From assembly GCA_030018715.1 (NCBI GenBank), contig JASEHN010000146.1, positions 1 to 7,191 of the forward strand: a stretch of DNA of 7,191 bases. Direction: 5' to 3'. Under the pieces are notes generated by a model. That model ran no database searches. It was not told where the DNA came from and saw nothing but the letters and a program-made list of their open reading frames with translations. Positions 5,792 through 7,191 of the stretch are shown here, piece by piece. The position numbers and the translations under genes are program-made. The stretch is from Thermodesulfobacteriota bacterium (GTDB taxonomy: Bacteria; Desulfobacterota; SM23-61). Every line of letters begins with the position of its first letter. The stretch's first letter is position 1.

Positions 5792-5867
5792 GAAAAAACC
5801 AAAAGCGCAAGAGCGTAAGGCGTTTAAACGGTTCCCGCCCTTGCGGCTTGTGCTCTCACCATTTATT

Positions 5868-6677
5868 ATGCCCTGGATTCAGCGCATCAATCACATGTCT
5901 CCAAGCGAAAAAGAGGGGCTTTACCGGCTACTCATCCCCCCTTCTCTTTTTAAGCGTTTTCAAATCAATCCATTGACCTTCACCGACTATGCCGGCAACC
6001 GGCTGGTCCGCTTTTACTGTCCGGAAAGAGAAGAGACGGTAATGGTGGAGATGAAGCGAAAGCCCGATGATCCGGACCCCCTCTACTCCATCCAGGTATC
6101 CGACGCTGTGGACTTCAGCCAGCTCATCTGGGACTTTCTGGTAGTCAACGATCCGGACAGTGAACGCTTCAATATCGACATCGATGCTGAAGGGAAGGAT
6201 ACGCTCTGGGGACGGGCTTCCCGCAACCTAACTGAAGAGGAACGAGCCTTGCGTGCCGGCCTATCCCCGGGGCAGATCCGCAGGGGATTGGGATTAACCC
6301 GGGAAGTTATTTGCGGTCTGGAATATTTTGCCAAAATATTGGACATCAAGACTATCAGCCTGGAGGCTCTTTTCTACCACAACGCCATCATTTATGAGCG
6401 CTGCGGTTTCACCTACTTCGAAGGTTTCAAACGCATGCAGCGCATCCATCAGGCTTTCCAGCCCGGCGGGCAACTTTTCCAAAAGCTCGACGCCTCGAGC
6501 CCTTTCCGGCAGCCGGGCTTCGAAAAAACCGTCCGCAGCCGCTCCTGGGCCATCCATGACGGAGTAGTCAGCGAGCTTGATGACGACCTTCTGGACGAAG
6601 GCTGGTTCTCTCCCAAAATGTACCTGATGGTGGGCAAGCCCCGCTTGGTTTGCACCTTCCCCGATGCTGTTTATTGA
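5868..6677 (+). CDS. hypothetical protein with a weakly GNAT-like C-terminal stretch
   Basis: I do not recognise a named family. From ATG 5868 the protein has 269 residues, is soluble and has no signal peptide or membrane segment. An N-terminal region (about 1-110) rich in charged and aromatic residues is followed by LTEEERALRAGLSPGQIRRGLGL (starting at 121), which looks helical, and then by EALFYHNAIIYERCGF (166-181), which recalls the last strand-helix region of GNAT acyltransferases. The end, about 215-269, has an acidic ELDDDLLDEGWF segment (236-247). The start is uncertain: in-frame TTG 5841 and GTG 5850 lie upstream, ATG 5895 lies inside, and none has a clear Shine-Dalgarno site. It follows the P-loop/DRTGG-like gene after 76 bases and probably shares its transcript. 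Confidence 0.65.
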   Translation: MPWIQRINHMSPSEKEGLYRLLIPPSLFKRFQINPLTFTDYAGNRLVRFYCPEREETVMVEMKRKPDDPDPLYSIQVSDAVDFSQLIWDFLVVNDPDSERFNIDIDAEGKDTLWGRASRNLTEEERALRAGLSPGQIRRGLGLTREVICGLEYFAKILDIKTISLEALFYHNAIIYERCGFTYFEGFKRMQRIHQAFQPGGQLFQKLDASSPFRQPGFEKTVRSRSWAIHDGVVSELDDDLLDEGWFSPKMYLMVGKPRLVCTFPDAVY

Positions 6678-6678
6678 A

Positions 6679-6699
6679 ACCCTTAGCCAATGAAAGGGT
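6679..6699 (+). promoter_or_regulatory. small hairpin over the possible ribosome binding site of the last gene
   Basis: ACCCTT (6679-6684) can pair with AAGGGT (6694-6699) around a 9-base loop. The only SD-like bases before ATG 6709, GAAAGGG at 6692-6698, lie in this stem, so translation of the next gene might be damped. The stem is short and this is weak inference. Confidence 0.2.
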
Positions 6700-6708
6700 C
6701 TCCGCCCC

Positions 6709-7149
6709 ATGTTCAGCAAAATTCTTTTTGATTTAAAATACCGGGAACTAAACCTGGTAAGAGGTGTCTTTGCCGTTTATGCCATTGGCTTTTTATACGG
6801 GACTAAAAACCATATCGAGGATATTTTGCTGGATGGTTTACTGGGATACACCTATGTTCCCCTTCCTGTAAATATTTATTGGACTCTATTAACGCTTCTG
6901 GATCCTTTGGCGATAATTCTGCTCATCTTTCTTCCCTTTTGGGGAGTGGCCCTTTCCGTATGGATAATGGCTACGGATATTGCGGTCAATGTCTCCGTTA
7001 CTTTGTATTATTATTTACAAACCGGTCTATTATCGAATGGCCGGTTGTGCCTGCAGCTCGCTTTTGGGTTGTTTGTTTTTATTACAGCTCCCATCGCCAG
7101 GAAAAGAATAAAAGGAGCTCAGAAGTTCCTTGCCCACCTTCACTTTTGA
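6709..7149 (+). CDS. small integral membrane protein of unknown function
   Basis: The protein has 146 residues with about four hydrophobic segments (roughly 16-32, 55-77, 78-101, 113-130), a charged N-terminus (KYRELNLVRG) and a basic C-terminal tail RKRIKGAQK (131-139). I do not recognise the family. No Cys/His metal motif or catalytic signature is seen; residues HIED (35-38), D65 and D90 are the polar groups near membrane segments. The gene is visibly more AT-rich than its neighbours, which may reflect the hydrophobic codons or transfer. It begins 31 bases after the preceding gene, on the same strand, and has only a poor RBS. Confidence 0.6.
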   Translation: MFSKILFDLKYRELNLVRGVFAVYAIGFLYGTKNHIEDILLDGLLGYTYVPLPVNIYWTLLTLLDPLAIILLIFLPFWGVALSVWIMATDIAVNVSVTLYYYLQTGLLSNGRLCLQLAFGLFVFITAPIARKRIKGAQKFLAHLHF

Positions 7150-7191
7150 ATAAATTGATGAATTCACAGTGATAGACGAAGCCCGGACGGG

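Noticed and set aside
5821..5830. CGTTTAAACG perfect palindrome
   Set aside because: A 10-bp palindrome is likely by chance; there is no second copy or clear operator context.
7150..7191. Start of another gene in the last 42 bases
   Set aside because: No start with an RBS or recognisable coding signal is visible before the window ends.

Overview
The window looks like chromosomal DNA from an anaerobic or respiratory bacterium, most plausibly of the Desulfobacterota (old Deltaproteobacteria). This rests on gene content only: an F-type ATP synthase c subunit with a signal-peptide-like N-terminal extension, an NrfD/molybdopterin/multiheme-cytochrome cluster, and a BioD-like/DRTGG-type protein. 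All supported genes lie on the + strand, and base composition is moderate in GC.

Region 1 (1-412) holds a short palindromic repeat, a small hairpin in front of the ribosome binding site, and atpE. The c subunit carries the residues expected of a Na+-binding rotor ring. Region 2 (413-631) is a gap with no convincing gene. It contains a strong Shine-Dalgarno-like site and a 28-codon open frame that ends next to the following gene, possibly a relic.

Region 3 (632-4366) is a tight three-gene operon. It encodes an NrfD/PsrC-type integral membrane protein, a Tat-exported molybdopterin oxidoreductase that looks like a lipoprotein, and a membrane-anchored hexaheme cytochrome whose N-terminal half is of the NapC/NirT/NrfH type. 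Together they suggest a periplasm-facing complex exchanging electrons between the quinone pool, a chain of hemes and a molybdopterin site. The four-cluster ferredoxin-like subunit that normally links these parts (PsrB, NrfC, QrcC) is absent from the window, and the residue aligned by eye to the molybdenum-ligating Cys is Ser. The set recalls the Qrc complex and alternative complex III, but differs in gene order and in keeping the FeS motif of the catalytic subunit. A possible 27-codon ORF follows, then a pair of palindromic repeats and a strong intrinsic terminator (about 4513-4553) that closes the operon.

Region 4 (4554-7191) starts with a likely extended -10 promoter and probably forms a second operon: a BioD/Pta-N-like P-loop protein with a DRTGG-like C-terminus in which both signature motifs are altered; a protein of unknown function with a weakly GNAT-like C-terminal stretch; and a small AT-richer membrane protein with about four membrane segments. 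The last 42 bases hold nothing I can call. Functions in region 4 are not known from the sequence.
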